From: Actinernus sp. WN-2022
Taxonomy: Eukaryota > Cnidaria > Anthozoa > Actiniaria > Actinernidae
Reading direction: 5' to 3'
NCBI GenBank assembly: GCA_030867875.1
Contig: JAOWCC010000577.1
Coordinates: 145,878,344 to 145,942,343, forward strand
DNA length: 64,000 nt
Notes under the pieces: generated by a model
Databases searched by the model: none
What the model was told of the DNA's origin: nothing
The model's input: the letters and a program-made list of their open reading frames with translations, nothing else
Shown here: positions 51,858 through 62,370 of the stretch, in pieces
Position numbering within the stretch: the stretch's first letter is position 1
Layout of the letters: every line of letters begins with the position of its first letter
Translations under genes and position numbers: made by a program

Positions 51858-52074
51858 TGTCACGACGTTTTCACAAGTTGGGTTATCATTATATATTTTT
51901 TCCCGCCAATGGTGGGTTGCACCAGTGGCGGAACAAGATGCCTCATTAGCTACTTTTGTTTTTCCAACAACATGGCTGCTACCATTGTGATTTTACTCCC
52001 TTAAGAATGATTGCAACCCAAGAATAGCGGGACACCGTTCTGAAGTTAACCTAACTTGTGAACACGCTGTGACA
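51858..52074. mobile_element. MITE family A, copy 3
   Basis: Ends TGTCACGACGTTTTCACAAG and CTTGTGAACACGCTGTGACA. One diverged copy of the 36-bp-array unit (AGTATGCGAGACGGACGCTA) follows at about 52085. Confidence 0.72.
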
Positions 52075-52239
52075 AAGTCCTGTAGTATGCGAGACGGACG
52101 CTACTGGTTATGAGCTCCTGGTTCGGTCGCACGCCTCTCTTACCCCCTGCACCGTACCAGATATTTATCGCTAGGCAACTTATCTTTCATTTAATTCCAT
52201 TTTTAACAAATTGTGCTCATATGATATAAGTAACTTTTC

Positions 52240-52510
52240 TCCTACCGTTTCCTTTGCCCAATAATATGATGTGACTTAGGATGGGTCCAAGTCTCCAAGA
52301 TCTAAAGAACAACGATTATTATATATCCTTTATTAATAAAGATAGGAGGGACACAACTTGTACAATAAAATTATTGCAAAACAAAAATCCCACTGTTTAT
52401 CATCCCACTGTTTATCAGCATACCAATGAGTATATAAGGCCTCGGCGCATGAAAAGTTCGACGTTTGAATTGGGCCTAACAGTCGAATAAATAATTATGC
52501 AACAACACAT
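52240..52510. repeat. Duplicated block before ZMYM-like exon, copy 3
   Basis: Counterpart of 34640-34870 (GGATGGGTCCAAGTCTCCAA, CAACTTGTACAATAAAATTA), with an extra TTTATTAATAAAGATAGG segment. Confidence 0.7.
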
Positions 52511-52559
52511 TAAACCACAACACCCGCAAAGAAACGACAGAATTTTCCATCAAGAATGT

Positions 52560-52860
52560 ATTAAATAAAATATTTCGTTACATACCTCTTTCATTCTGGA
52601 ATCCAACGCCGCTCTAAAATCAGCAAAACGAAAGTCTGTTTTTGTTTTGAAAGAATATTGATGTCTCCCCTTCCCAAATCTTCTTTTACGTGCGACTCAA
52701 ACCACATGCGAGGTAATAGAGCGTGGAAGGCGGAAGTCGTCACGGTCTTCCTAACTGCGTACTTCTGCAATGAATCTTGCAAGCCAAAAATTAAACTCTT
52801 CTGGACTTACGTTCCAAACTCGGCAATTTGAGGAAGTATCGACAGATTTCTTTCGAAAGT
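52560..52860 (-). pseudogene. ZMYM/QRICH1-like exon fragment, copy 3
   Basis: It retains RRWIPE at the end, the donor AG|GTATGT (minus strand, about 52588), and a decayed middle. It is shorter than the other copies and truncated at its 5' side near 52850. Confidence 0.4.
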
Positions 52861-53548
52861 TTGCCCACGATTCCCAAATTTTGACTGCACACTTCGTTGA
52901 ACGTCTCGTATTCGCTAGCTATTTTGCATAAACACAATTCCAACGAAAAATGTTTTGATTTCATGTTCATTTGCACGTGAATTTCAAAATATAAAACTAT
53001 TTCAGTCACGTGCATGTGATTTCGAAATATGGACCTTGTGATATTTATTTATCACTCACACACCAACAAAACCGAGATTTTAATCTTAAAACATATTTCT
53101 TTTATTTATTTCTGGGTTAAACGGCATAAGATAAATAGACCAGTTCCCGGTAAATTCCGACATTTTGAAAGGGGTGCAAACATGGCGCGAAATACAGTGT
53201 TTGTATGGACCTGTGTGGGAATCCGATGCCAAATAAAATCCGTAAAATCGAATTTCTGAAATATTCTTCAGATACAAACTTACATAGATATAGTTCGGGC
53301 TTCCTGTGGCTTATCTCGCCAACTACGTAAACATACACATGCAAGTTGGTGAGATGAGCTACAGGAATCCCGAGCTATATATAAACAAACCTGAACCACA
53401 GGAAGCCCGAGCTGTATTATGAGCGCGCGCTAAAATCAACACATAACAGCAGAATAAAGTCAAAAGGTATTTTATTTCACAATTTGCTAGGAAATCAGTG
53501 ACAAATACACAAAATGGGAAGATGGTTAGCCTGTGGTAGGCCTGCGTG
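52861..53548. other. Gene-free stretch with repeat remnants
   Basis: It includes a copy (53170-53290) of the outer arm of the 44306-45100 palindrome (GGCGCGAAATACAGTGTTTG, CCGTAAAATCGAATTTCTGA). A hairpin follows (about 53289-53380), built from CGGGCTTCCTGTGGCT and a matching complement. No gene is recognised. Confidence 0.45.
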
Positions 53549-54650
53549 CTAAACAACACAGCTGTACTCTAAAATATACCTCATTAAATTGTAATAGATA
53601 GGAATTAGGTCCGAGGCAGGAACACCGTTCCAGCGTAAAGTTCTCAGAATATACGAACGCTTGGAGGCTTTCTTTACTAGTAACAAGGTATCTGAAGTGG
53701 ACTTGTCAGTCCACTTCAGATTATTATTAAGTGTTAGGCCAAAGACTTTGTGAGACTGGGCATCTTCCAAAGGTAAATCGTCGAGGCAGAGAGTAGGAAT
53801 GTTCAAGTAACGTCTGAGGAAGTAGATTGTCATCACTTTACATTTTTTGGAGTTGAACGTCATATCGTTCCTCGAAGCCCAGGCAGATATTTCACTTATG
53901 TCAGATTGAATGAAAGAGGTTACTGCCATATCGTTTGTCATAATTAGAAATAAGATCGGGCCAAGTTTAGTATTGTGGGACACCTGTCACAGGGGGCCCA
54001 ATCGGTTTTAATATCATATAGGGGCCCAATCGGATATAATATCATTACGTACCGCTTGAAAACGGTCGGAGAGAAAACTACAAATCCAGGATATTAAGGG
54101 TCTTCTGACCCCTAAGTTAACAAGTTTAGTGATTAAAATGTTATGGTTTATCCGGTCAAAGGCCTTACTGGCATTTAACTGCAAAATCTTCAAGAATCTT
54201 TGACAAGCACGACGTCAACGCGATGGGTCTCAGGTCTTCTTCAGCTGTGACTGGCTTAGTCTTTGGGATAGGAGAGATGTGGGAATTATTCCAGATGTTG
54301 GGGAAGATTCCCGACTGCAAAGATGCATTAAATATTTTAGTTACGGGAACGGTAAGTTCATAAGCAAAGCTCTTAAGTATACGGTTAGGCACTCCATCCG
54401 GTCCAGATGATTTATGTAAGCAGCATTGAAGTAAGTTGTTGCAGATTTCTGTTTGGTTTAAAATAGGCAACTGTTCATAGACTGGGAGGAAGGCAGGCAG
54501 GGAACAAGTGTCTAGAGTCGGTATATTCGAATTCACGGGGAGAAAGAAACTGTTCATAAGGTTCGTCAGGTTAAGACCCGAGATACGCTTGTCACCCTTA
54601 TCCAAGGATAATAGAAATAGATAATTATGGGTGGCTAATCTACAAAACAC
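53549..54650 (-). mobile_element. LINE reverse transcriptase with internal deletion
   Basis: Frame 54650-54165 has CLHKSSGPDGVPNRILKSFA, then FPNIWNNSHISPIPKTKP and LRPIALTSCLSKILEDF, the first RT motifs. Frame 53983-53549 resumes at NTKLGPILFLIMTNDM, then WASRNDMTFNSKKCKVMTI and VFGLTLNNNLKW. The piece carrying the catalytic Y/FxDD box and GVPQG is missing or scrambled (about 53984-54164), so the copy is dead. Confidence 0.75.
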
Positions 54651-55145
54651 TCAACTATCACGCGGCGGCCATTTAAGTCCCAGGAGAATAAAAACCTTTG
54701 TTTTCGTCCGGTAAACTCGTTCTGAAACCCACCAGTGCGAGGCTACCGGGACCAAAACCTTTGTTTTATTGAAGATGGCCGAATTAACTTCGATAATAAT
54801 AGCCCATTGTATGATTTTCTTTCCTACATACCTTGTGTGTTACTGAAAGAAAGGGGGAAGAAAAGTTAAAAACGAGAAAGTTGGTAACATCTCAAGTAAA
54901 TTATTCCGTGAAGTTTACTGAACCGCCGCATATAGCGAATTCAAATAAGGTAATCTACGGAGTTGGGATTACAAATTGGTGCAATGAAGTTACGAAATGC
55001 CATGGTAAAGATTAAAACATTAAAGGAAACTATAACATAAGGATAATTAGGAAACTGCCGGTGAAGAAAATGAAACAAAGCATCAGCACTGAACACTGAT
55101 TAAACTGAGACAATCTCGGTTCTGATGGATGATGTGGCGATGGTA

Positions 55146-55288
55146 TAGACCTTTTCCACGCGGCGGCCATCTTGGAATAAACCTATTGTTAATGCTTACA
55201 CAGCCTCGATCTCAAACGTGTTTAACGGAGGCTGGGTAAGCATTAACAAAGGTTTATACCAAGATGGCCGCCGCGTGGGAAAGGTCTA
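55146..55288. mobile_element. Near-perfect foldback MITE
   Basis: The left arm has TAGACCTTTTCCACGCGGCG and GCCATCTTGG; the right arm is its complement, ending GGAAAGGTCTA. Arms of about 55 bases, inner part TGTTAATGCTTAC/GTAAGCATTAACA. A TA-type flank suggests Tc1/mariner relatives. A partial related end occurs at 54660. Confidence 0.8.
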
Positions 55289-56189
55289 TTGATGATGTTC
55301 ATACCTCATGTCCGCGTGGGAAGAAGCCTGGTAACAATAATGGTATCAGAACGAGGCCAGTTCTCCCAAAGTTTGCAAATTGGAGTCGGTCAGAAATGTC
55401 TTAGTTTCTGTCGTACCGCACTGTCGTATTCTTTTGTGTCATAAGGAATTGACGTTATTTTCCACTATCGCCTGTAGATTGTTCGGTTCCTGTGACAAGC
55501 TGGGTGACCTGGCCTCGCTCTGATGCCTTTATGAATAAGACCAATAGTGCAATGTACAGTTCGAACTTGTTTTACAAGCTATTCTCAGTTCGTTCAGGGT
55601 ATCTTCAATTTATAATCTATTTGATCAGCAGATCGCATGCACTATAAACAAAACTGAGTATCAACTTCGCATGTAAACGATGTAAACTATAACAAAATTA
55701 ACGATCTGATAATTCAGTGGATCAACAATCTTAGAGTTGATCAGAGTGGGATAATCGCCATGGAAGCGAGTTACGCTTTGAGTGGGTTGTACATCTTTTT
55801 AGCTCTTCCGGATAGAGCAAAATACGACTAAAGCCTGGTTTCCACAGGCTTCCGTGTGTTTCTCATGTCGTTTTTTTTGTTGTACGTGGAGACAACAACA
55901 AAGATCTAGACCAGTAATAAGTCGTTCCAAATACCTCGTGAGTATTCCCCTCCTTAAGCTCCCTCCCCCAAAGTTCTTTAGTAGGTAGGAAGTAAAAATA
56001 TAGGTCCACATTTGCGAACAAAGGCGACCATGTAGGCTGTACGATGGGTCACTATATAGTACCTGTAAAAACTAGTGTTGATCTGCGTTGGTGGGGAAGA
56101 TAAACATGGGTATGATCAATTAACTAAAAGTAGATTAAAGAGAAACTAAACCCTAAAATAAATCCAACGTCTATACAAAGATGCTAACC
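55289..56189. other. Gene-free stretch
   Basis: Mixed sequence; the short frames here (for example 55799-56011 minus) show no recognisable domain. Confidence 0.35.
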
Positions 56190-56204
56190 GCCGTGGTGAG
56201 CGAG

Positions 56205-56240
56205 TAGCAGCTAACGTTTCGAGCGCTAGCCCTTGGTCAG
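56205..56240 (-). ncRNA. Degenerate hammerhead-like motif
   Basis: Minus strand: CTGACCA in place of CTGATGA, the same stem (GGGC TAGC GCTC), GAAAC and GTT. It matches the motif at 16886 but with a changed core, so it is unlikely to cleave. Confidence 0.35.
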
Positions 56241-56363
56241 AGCAAAAGAGGGAATTGTGGGTGGGGAAACGATTGATAAAGTGTTGAGTGCATGAATACC
56301 GCGGAGGAAACAGTACTCGGATCAATTGAGAAGCGTCTATCGTACGACCTCCTTATAAGGAAG

Positions 56364-56986
56364 CACGATAGGCCGCCATATGTACGTGTACAGGGTCACT
56401 AAATTACGCGAGGGAGGTCACTAATGTACACATAGGAGACTCCTCCCAGCTTTCGATTGACCGTGAGTTTTCCAAAATGGCGTAGGAAAGCGGCCATGAA
56501 TCTTTTCGAGCCCCACTCGTTTAATCAGCCATTTTGAAACTTTCAGCCTCACAAACTAAGTAGAGACTTATTCCCTTTTACCGAAACTTCACATGCACAA
56601 ACATTAAACCCTAACCCGTAACATGAACCTAACCGGCCCTAACCGTCAGTAAACAAGTTCTCAGGTAAACGACGAGATCTCACCCACCTAGAGCTAGGGT
56701 TCACAAGTAATCAACGAGTTCTCACTGGCCTAGGGCTAGGAGTTATAGGCAAATGACGAGTTTAAACCAAAATATAGAGGGGGAAAATCCAAAATTGAGG
56801 GGGGGGGGGGAATTGTTCTGGGGTTCGAACCCGAGTCGAAGTGTGGTAACCACTACGCTAAGCGACCAACGGTGCTTGATTTGCGACTAATTTTAATACA
56901 TAATACTACCCGCAAACTGCGAGTCTCCTGTGCGTACATCAGTGACCTCCCTAGCTCGTGTACTTCAGTGCCCCTCTACTCGTACA
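56364..56986. mobile_element. Foldback element flanked by 14-bp direct repeats
   Basis: TCCTTATAAGGAAG occurs exactly at 56350-56363 and 56987-57000. Inside, the ends are inverted repeats of about 60 bases (GTACAGGGTCACTAAATTAC and GGGAGGTCACTAATGTACAC, against right-hand complements). The interior contains degenerate telomere-like CCTAACCC motifs and a tRNA-like stretch at about 56818-56872. Confidence 0.65.
56818..56872 (-). other. tRNA-like SINE head
   Basis: On the minus strand: GTCGCTTAGCGTAGTGGTTA (A-box-like), then CTCGGGTTCGAACCCCAG (a perfect B-box GGTTCGAACCC). A full cloverleaf acceptor stem is not evident, so a SINE remnant is more likely than a working tRNA gene. Confidence 0.55.
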
Positions 56987-57240
56987 TCCTTATAAGGAAG
57001 TGGCGTACGACAGATACTCATGGATCAATTAGGATCAAAGGAAATTGCGTCAACAATAGAAATGCTAATAGCTGTAAAAAGGACAATAAAGAGTTGATGA
57101 ATAAAGTAATACTGATCTAAGTATGAATGAATACGCGAATTATGAAATTAACTGAACGAAAAGAGTACACTAATGCCGTTAGATGCCAAAGTGCCTAATT
57201 TAAGTTCTGTTCTTTGCGTTTACGGGTTCCGGTAGTGCCT

Positions 57241-57388
57241 TCATGAAGAGAAATGCCGCATGGCGAGGTCCTTGCTGTTAGTTGTAACATCTAGCAAGTG
57301 TTTGCAGAATCGATCTCCTAATCTTCGCCCTGTTTCTCCGATGTAGAGTTTGTTACAAAGTGTGCAGGTGATACAATAAATAACATTA
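57241..57388 (-). pseudogene. GIY-YIG endonuclease domain of a Penelope-like element
   Basis: Minus-strand reading: NVIYCITCTLCNKLYIGETG then RRLGDRFCKHLLDV and DLAMRHFS, then a stop after a small frameshift. The pattern IYCI.C..C...YIGETGRRLGDRF..H is diagnostic of the Penelope GIY-YIG domain; IY and YIG, the catalytic Arg and the cysteines are present. Confidence 0.82.
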
Positions 57389-57430
57389 CTAGACGTACAG
57401 TCAAAATGGTTAGTAACTTTAAGAAATGTA

Positions 57431-58049
57431 GGCTAGCTGTAATTGGTTACATCATAGTCCGGCGATAAAACGCGAGATCTGATTGGCTAAATTAATTTTA
57501 TCAGAGAATAGAACATTCGCGGTCTATTATAAGGAATTTAAGGAAACAGGACGGTGACATCTACGACGACGGGAGAGAGCAAGGGTCTTTTAAAATTCCA
57601 AAATACAACTGCACGTAAAAGTACATGCAATCGCGCACATTGACTGTAAAAAGTTAATGCAACATGAATACCCCGAGCCCGGGGGTGGGGTGGGGGGGCT
57701 GGGGAGGCGGTTATTCAAGGTAAAAATGGTAGGGGTGACCGTCCGAAAACCTGAAAAAATACCCTAAAAAATACCAAACAGTGAACAATTTCCCACCCTA
57801 AAATCTACCTCATCGTCTAAAAATCACCCTGAAAAATCGATTTCGCTTGGACAACCCCTAAAAAATACTAAATCGCCGATTTCAAACCGATCAGCCCTAC
57901 CAGCCAAATACTCGGAAGAACCCCAGACCCCCCTCCCGTCCCCGGACCTCGAGTTTACGTGTAGTATAGTAGAGAACGCAAACATAAATCATTCACTGTT
58001 TTTCGATCGGCGCGACCGGAACTCTGTGTTGATCCTATTTTGTTAGATA
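57431..58049. other. Gene-free stretch with a G/C-run repeat
   Basis: Segment 57670-57955 begins CCCGAGCCCGGGGGTGGGG and ends CCCCTCCCGTCCCCGGAC, with internal AAAAATACC(C)TAAAAAATAC repeats. It looks like a MITE with G/C-run ends. Confidence 0.45.
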
Positions 58050-58246
58050 CAGTCGAAGCTCCCGTAAGCGGACACCCTCGGGAATCAGAAAAAGTGTCCG
58101 TAACTGGAACTGTCCGCTTACGGGAATGTGTAAACACAGAGTTTACTGCTGGAGAGTTCAAACGGGATTTTTGAAACTGAGGTATCCGTAACTGGTCAGG
58201 AGCTGTCCGCTAACGAGAGTTTCCGCACAGAGAGCTTCGACTGGAT
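58050..58246. mobile_element. Tigger/pogo-like MITE
   Basis: Ends CAGTCGAAGCTCCCGTAAGC and GAGAGCTTCGACTG. Internal GTAAGCGGAC...GTCCGCTTACGGG repeats of the kind seen in Tigger/pogo MITEs. TA at the left flank. Confidence 0.6.
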
Positions 58247-58620
58247 TAGTATTATAAACTAGATTAGTATTCATAACACTCATAATGATATGCGATTATG
58301 AAATAAGGTACAATAATACCCCATTTACAGCTAGGTGTGCATAGGCACGTGGATGACGCTACGAGATGACTATATAATACAGTATCAACGTAGGACACTC
58401 CCTTCTTGCTCAGTTCTCCAGCGGAACAGTGGTCAGACAAACGGCCCACCCACCCTCCCTCCAGATTCGCGTGGGTCGTATTCCCTTGACACTCTACCGC
58501 TGATCAATCTTTCTCCCATACCTTAATTCAACTGAGTATGAATGTGAGTGTCATGAAATAGAATACTATTATAAACTAGATATATATAAACTAGGTATAG
58601 TACAACATATAATAATGCCT

Positions 58621-59160
58621 TCACAGTGGATCCTGATTAGCCCGTTTTTGTATATTGTCAGAAGGAAATGCACATACAAAGCGTTTTAGTTCATTGATGT
58701 CCTGCCAGTGGTTGATTACATTTGGCACTCCATCTGAGACGAGTCTAGCAGACGCGCCGTCTGGGTTTAGAACTTTAGCCAGCTGTAGATAATAAAGGGC
58801 AGTGTGTCTACGCGCCCAGCCAACATGATCCATAATCTCTGACAAGTCTGCACCCTTCAGTGCTAATGTAATGGCACACCCAGATCTAAAGCCATGTAAT
58901 GTTTCACCTTCATCCGCACCCATATCTGTTAAATATAACTTTAAGCGAGCCTCCACAGCAGCAGAGCTCATTGGGGAATTCTGAATCCCTCCATTAGGCG
59001 TTGTAGGACGGAATAAGTAGCCACGTGTTAGGTCAATTTTCATTTCACATGCCACCTCTATGTATTGCTCAATACCACGAATGGGGCAAATGGTGGTCTG
59101 TAGGTTCCTCCGGATCCCAAAAACGTTTTCGTCCCCATCTCTCAACGTCTTGCCCCACAT
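58621..59160 (-). pseudogene. Tyrosine recombinase, catalytic half (DIRS-like)
   Basis: 179 codons. The motif LHGFRSGCAITLALKGADLS carries the HxxR of tyrosine recombinases (His and second Arg); DHVGWARRHTALYYLQL supplies the GW...(H/W) region and the nucleophile Tyr (ALYYLQ). Earlier, LRPTT/RGYLFRPTT marks the substrate-binding region. The upstream part with the first Arg lies in the neighbouring frame (59324-59142, GDRPGDLGQIKV). Frames are broken, so it is not functional as it stands. Confidence 0.78.
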
Positions 59161-59385
59161 ATGACTAAATCAGGAAAGCCATCGTCGTTGGGGAAACGTA
59201 GGATTTCGGGTACTTTTATTTGGCCGAGATCGCCTGGGCGATCCCCACTAAAGAAGGCCGTCTTAAAATATACCTGGCCTCGCGCAATAATGAACCGCTG
59301 GGTCGGGGTCTGTGCGTTTTCCAACGCCCGTTGGAGATGTTATGACAGCTTAGTTAATTTGTTCACAAAGAAGGGAGTGGCTTGT

Positions 59386-59730
59386 TTAGATGTTAATTAT
59401 CCGAGCTTGCAACTGCTCTGCTGTAACCACACGCAGGTAATCTTTAATGGACTTATCAGCTGCAGGATTCCCCAGCCCTAAACGTTTGTCCCATTCACCG
59501 TCTCTCCCAATAGCGTGAAATATAGAACGTAACTTTGCGATATAGGAATCCACAGTTTTGTACGACAGTCGTAGCGGGCAGTCACATGGGTGTGTACCTC
59601 GCTGGCCAAGAAATATGCAACCGTTCCTGTGAACTTGGGTTTTGCCGTTTCTGTCCTTAAAAATTAGTAAACGACCGAGGTCACGCGGTGTAACAGTCGC
59701 TAAGGTTATCCATCCTGGAAGAGCAGCCAA
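59386..59730 (-). pseudogene. Tyrosine recombinase, N-terminal SAM-like half
   Basis: 114 codons containing CPLRLSYKTVDSYIAKLRSI and FHAIGRDGEWDKRLGLGNPA, a helical region with the fold position of the core-binding (SAM-like) domain of tyrosine recombinases. It precedes the catalytic half in another frame. Confidence 0.65.
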
Positions 59731-60467
59731 AAAACCTTCAAGTTCTTCTGCCTGGAGTAACTGGTCGCTCTATCAAAATTCTGCAATTGTTTTGGTCGAG
59801 ATCAACATTCATGGATCTATTCTTATCAACGCAAATAATTTTCCTTTTGAAGCCACAGCGTTGACAAAACCTAAAGTCGCTATCATTCGCGTGACTGCAG
59901 ATTAGACACCTCACGCAAAGGATAAAGAGCTTTGCGATTACAGGGAGTTCCTATGGGAAAGAAAAACCAACACAAGTGTTTAATATTCAACCCCAGATTT
60001 AATAAACTTGTTGTTGATGTTGTTGTATAGGTGTAATATTTTATAATTATTTACAAATTATGATAATTTATTCCCTAATTTTCTGGGAGAAACATGCAGT
60101 CATGTCCTTTATGCAGGTTACTAATACTAGCAATTGAGAGTTCACAAACGCAATGAAGGAATCTGTAACATTTAGAACGCGACCTGGAAAGCCCAGAGGT
60201 CTCCTGTAATGCCTGGATGTGGGACCATCTTCGCTTTGATGGTGATAGAAGAGCTGTGGCGTTACCCTTTGAGGCAAGTCTTGGATGATCGATATTGCAG
60301 AAGTGGCCACCAATATTTTCTTGGATATGTGTCAAGCACAACTACAGTACAAGACTGCCTGAAACTCTGCAGGAAACGCAGCACTGGACCAACCAACAAC
60401 AGCGGAGGGAACACATATGGGTGTTGCATAATATGGATGTGTTGCGCGAGGTCCTGTGCAAAGAGAT

Positions 60468-60941
60468 TTACCCCTGATGACTCCGGGGAGGGGTATGGTG
60501 TGAAGTGAGGTAATGGCATCCCCGCTTAATCTTCATGACGTTAGAATCTAGGGCCATCAGGTCACAAGTATGGCCTTCAGGACCTCCGAACATATATTCC
60601 ACAGTGTACCACATTTCGTCCGTTAATCGGCTGTCCAACAGAGAAAGGCGACGAGAAGGCAGGTCAGCTGGATTTTCGCTTGATGGAATGTACGACATGT
60701 TTAGGAGGACGTTCAGCTTTGACGTGGTGAAAAACAGCTTCTTTATCGCTTCATTCAACGATGATCTACTTTTCCCACCTTGATTGTTCCAGGATTGAAT
60801 GACTGCTTGATTATCAACAAGTACATCCACACGTGCATTACGTAGTTGGTCCTCACATGACAACAGTATCTTGTCGATGGCAACGGCCTTTCTCGTAGAA
60901 ATATCCCAGGTCTGCTCTTCGGTAGACCAGTAGTCAGACAC
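60468..60941 (-). pseudogene. RNase H-like domain of the DIRS-like element
   Basis: 157 codons: VDVLVDNQAVIQSWNNQGGK supplies a catalytic-type Asp, and MSYIPSSENPADLPSRRLS the terminal Asp with the usual GENP-ADxxSR pattern. Together these mark the RNase H that follows RT in DIRS and LTR elements. The frame continues to DLMALDSNVM, then shifts into LFAQDLAQHIHIMQHPYVFP. Confidence 0.7.
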
Positions 60942-61332
60942 ATGTTGTGGGACAGGATAAGAGAGGATGAAATACCCTCAGCCAGACGCCGATGCGTCTG
61001 TTGCTACTTTTGCACGGACACGTCGACGCCATGGGAGTGGCTCGTCCCACGTTTCTAAGAACAGCCAGTGGGAGATTTCGCCCCGAAGAGGGCCTTGAAC
61101 CCGAATTGGCTTGAGGGTGCGTTGACCACGAGAGATTACGCTGTTCATCTCTCTCGTGAACAACCTCGCTGCTGGCACCGCCAACAAGAATGAGACACAT
61201 TTTCCTACAAGGCGTTACGTTGTAGCGTTTTCACACTAACAAACAATGAGGTCTGCAACGTTCCTCGGATAAGTTGGAGAAACTTCACTTTCTTCTCTGG
61301 CATTAGGTGGAAGACTTCTTCGGTTGAAACTA

Positions 61333-62022
61333 CTAGAAAACCAAGGTATGGCACCACTTTATACTTGGCATCAAGATGGACTTTGATAATTTTAAGCCTA
61401 GACAATATCCCAAATGTACGAGATGGTATGCTACCACAAATACTGTTGATCGGGCTGCGGCAAACTTCCGTTCATCCTCAGTTCCTAGGTTTTTGCATTT
61501 ACCTTTATCTAGTGGAATTTGCAGTTGACCATTATGCCTATCATCGATGTATAAGAGGCACGGGATTCCAAGAGATCGTAAGAAGCCAGTGGCCATAAGT
61601 CCTGTAGTATGGTAGATGTAAGGGGAGATCTTCCATCCGAAGGGCAAGGTATTATATGTGAAATACCAGCCACCCCATTGGATACCAAAGTACGTCTGGC
61701 TATCATCAGTTAGAAGAATGTGGTCATATCCAGACATATCATCGAGCACCGTCTGATAACTGTCCTTGGAGACGTATCGAGGTAAGTCTTTCAAGCTATC
61801 AAGCTTAAATGGTCGATCCTGCATCCAAAGATTCGAGTATCGGGCGTCGTGACACAAGCGGGGCTTGGTCGGTTCTACCGTGAGGGGAAGTACAATATGC
61901 GGGGGTGGTACCAAACCAACTCTTCCAACTAATGATATGGTACCAGTCCTCAAGCGTTCCACCAGAGTTCGCTTGATAAACTCCCCAAATGGCTTACATG
62001 AAACGTTGTTCTTGAACGCCAT
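61333..62022 (-). pseudogene. Reverse transcriptase of the DIRS-like element
   Basis: 229 codons. Seen in order: VGLVPPPHIVLPLTVEPTKP, RLCHDARYSNLWMQDRPFKL, DSYQTVLDDMSGYDHILLTD, FGIQWGGWYFTYNTLPFGWK and CLLYIDDRHNG, with the catalytic YIDD. This is the motif order of DIRS/LTR-type reverse transcriptases. The frame loses register after the YIDD box, toward KLSKSILMPS. Confidence 0.82.
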
Positions 62023-62370
62023 AGGAGGGGGCGATCCGAGTCATATTGGCTCCCCTTAAATGTGCCAGTATAAAAGTGGGAAGATAGACACTTTATCTCT
62101 GATCCACCCAAGGCTTGTAGCGTGTTGTTCCGAGGGATTCTTTGTCGCAATCTCCTCCCAATAGTCAACATTATTATGCAACTCTCCCGCGCGAAACTGG
62201 CTCGGGTCCCGGAAAATTAAATCGCCAATGTCACCAATGGTTTCCCCACATTCCACTTTACTTGTTATTTGTGTCAGACTACTATTTGCTGTCATCACTC
62301 TGCCGAGAGTGACGGGGTTTCCATGCAGGTCCACCCAAATTACATCCTTTTGTATTATTTTCATTGACAT

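Larger units (their letters stand above)
56190..57430 (-). mobile_element. Penelope-like element, 3' part, interrupted
   Basis: The GIY-YIG domain lies at 57388-57241 and, toward the 3' end, a hammerhead-like motif at about 56205-56240 (minus strand). GIY-YIG is the endonuclease of Penelope-like elements. About 620 bp of other repeat sequence (56364-56986) interrupts the region. The reverse transcriptase would lie above 57430 but is not visible. Confidence 0.68.
58621..62370 (-). mobile_element. DIRS-like retroelement: RT, RNase H, tyrosine recombinase
   Basis: Reading the minus strand: an N-terminal region (62370-62056), reverse transcriptase (62022-61333), RNase H-like (60941-60468), a post-RNase H region (60519-60075), and a tyrosine recombinase in three frames (59730-59386, 59324-59142, 59160-58621). 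RT plus RNase H plus tyrosine recombinase without integrase or protease defines the DIRS group, which inserts by site-specific recombination. Several frameshifts and a gap near 59910-60065 show decay. The terminal repeats expected for DIRS elements were not identified. Confidence 0.82.
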
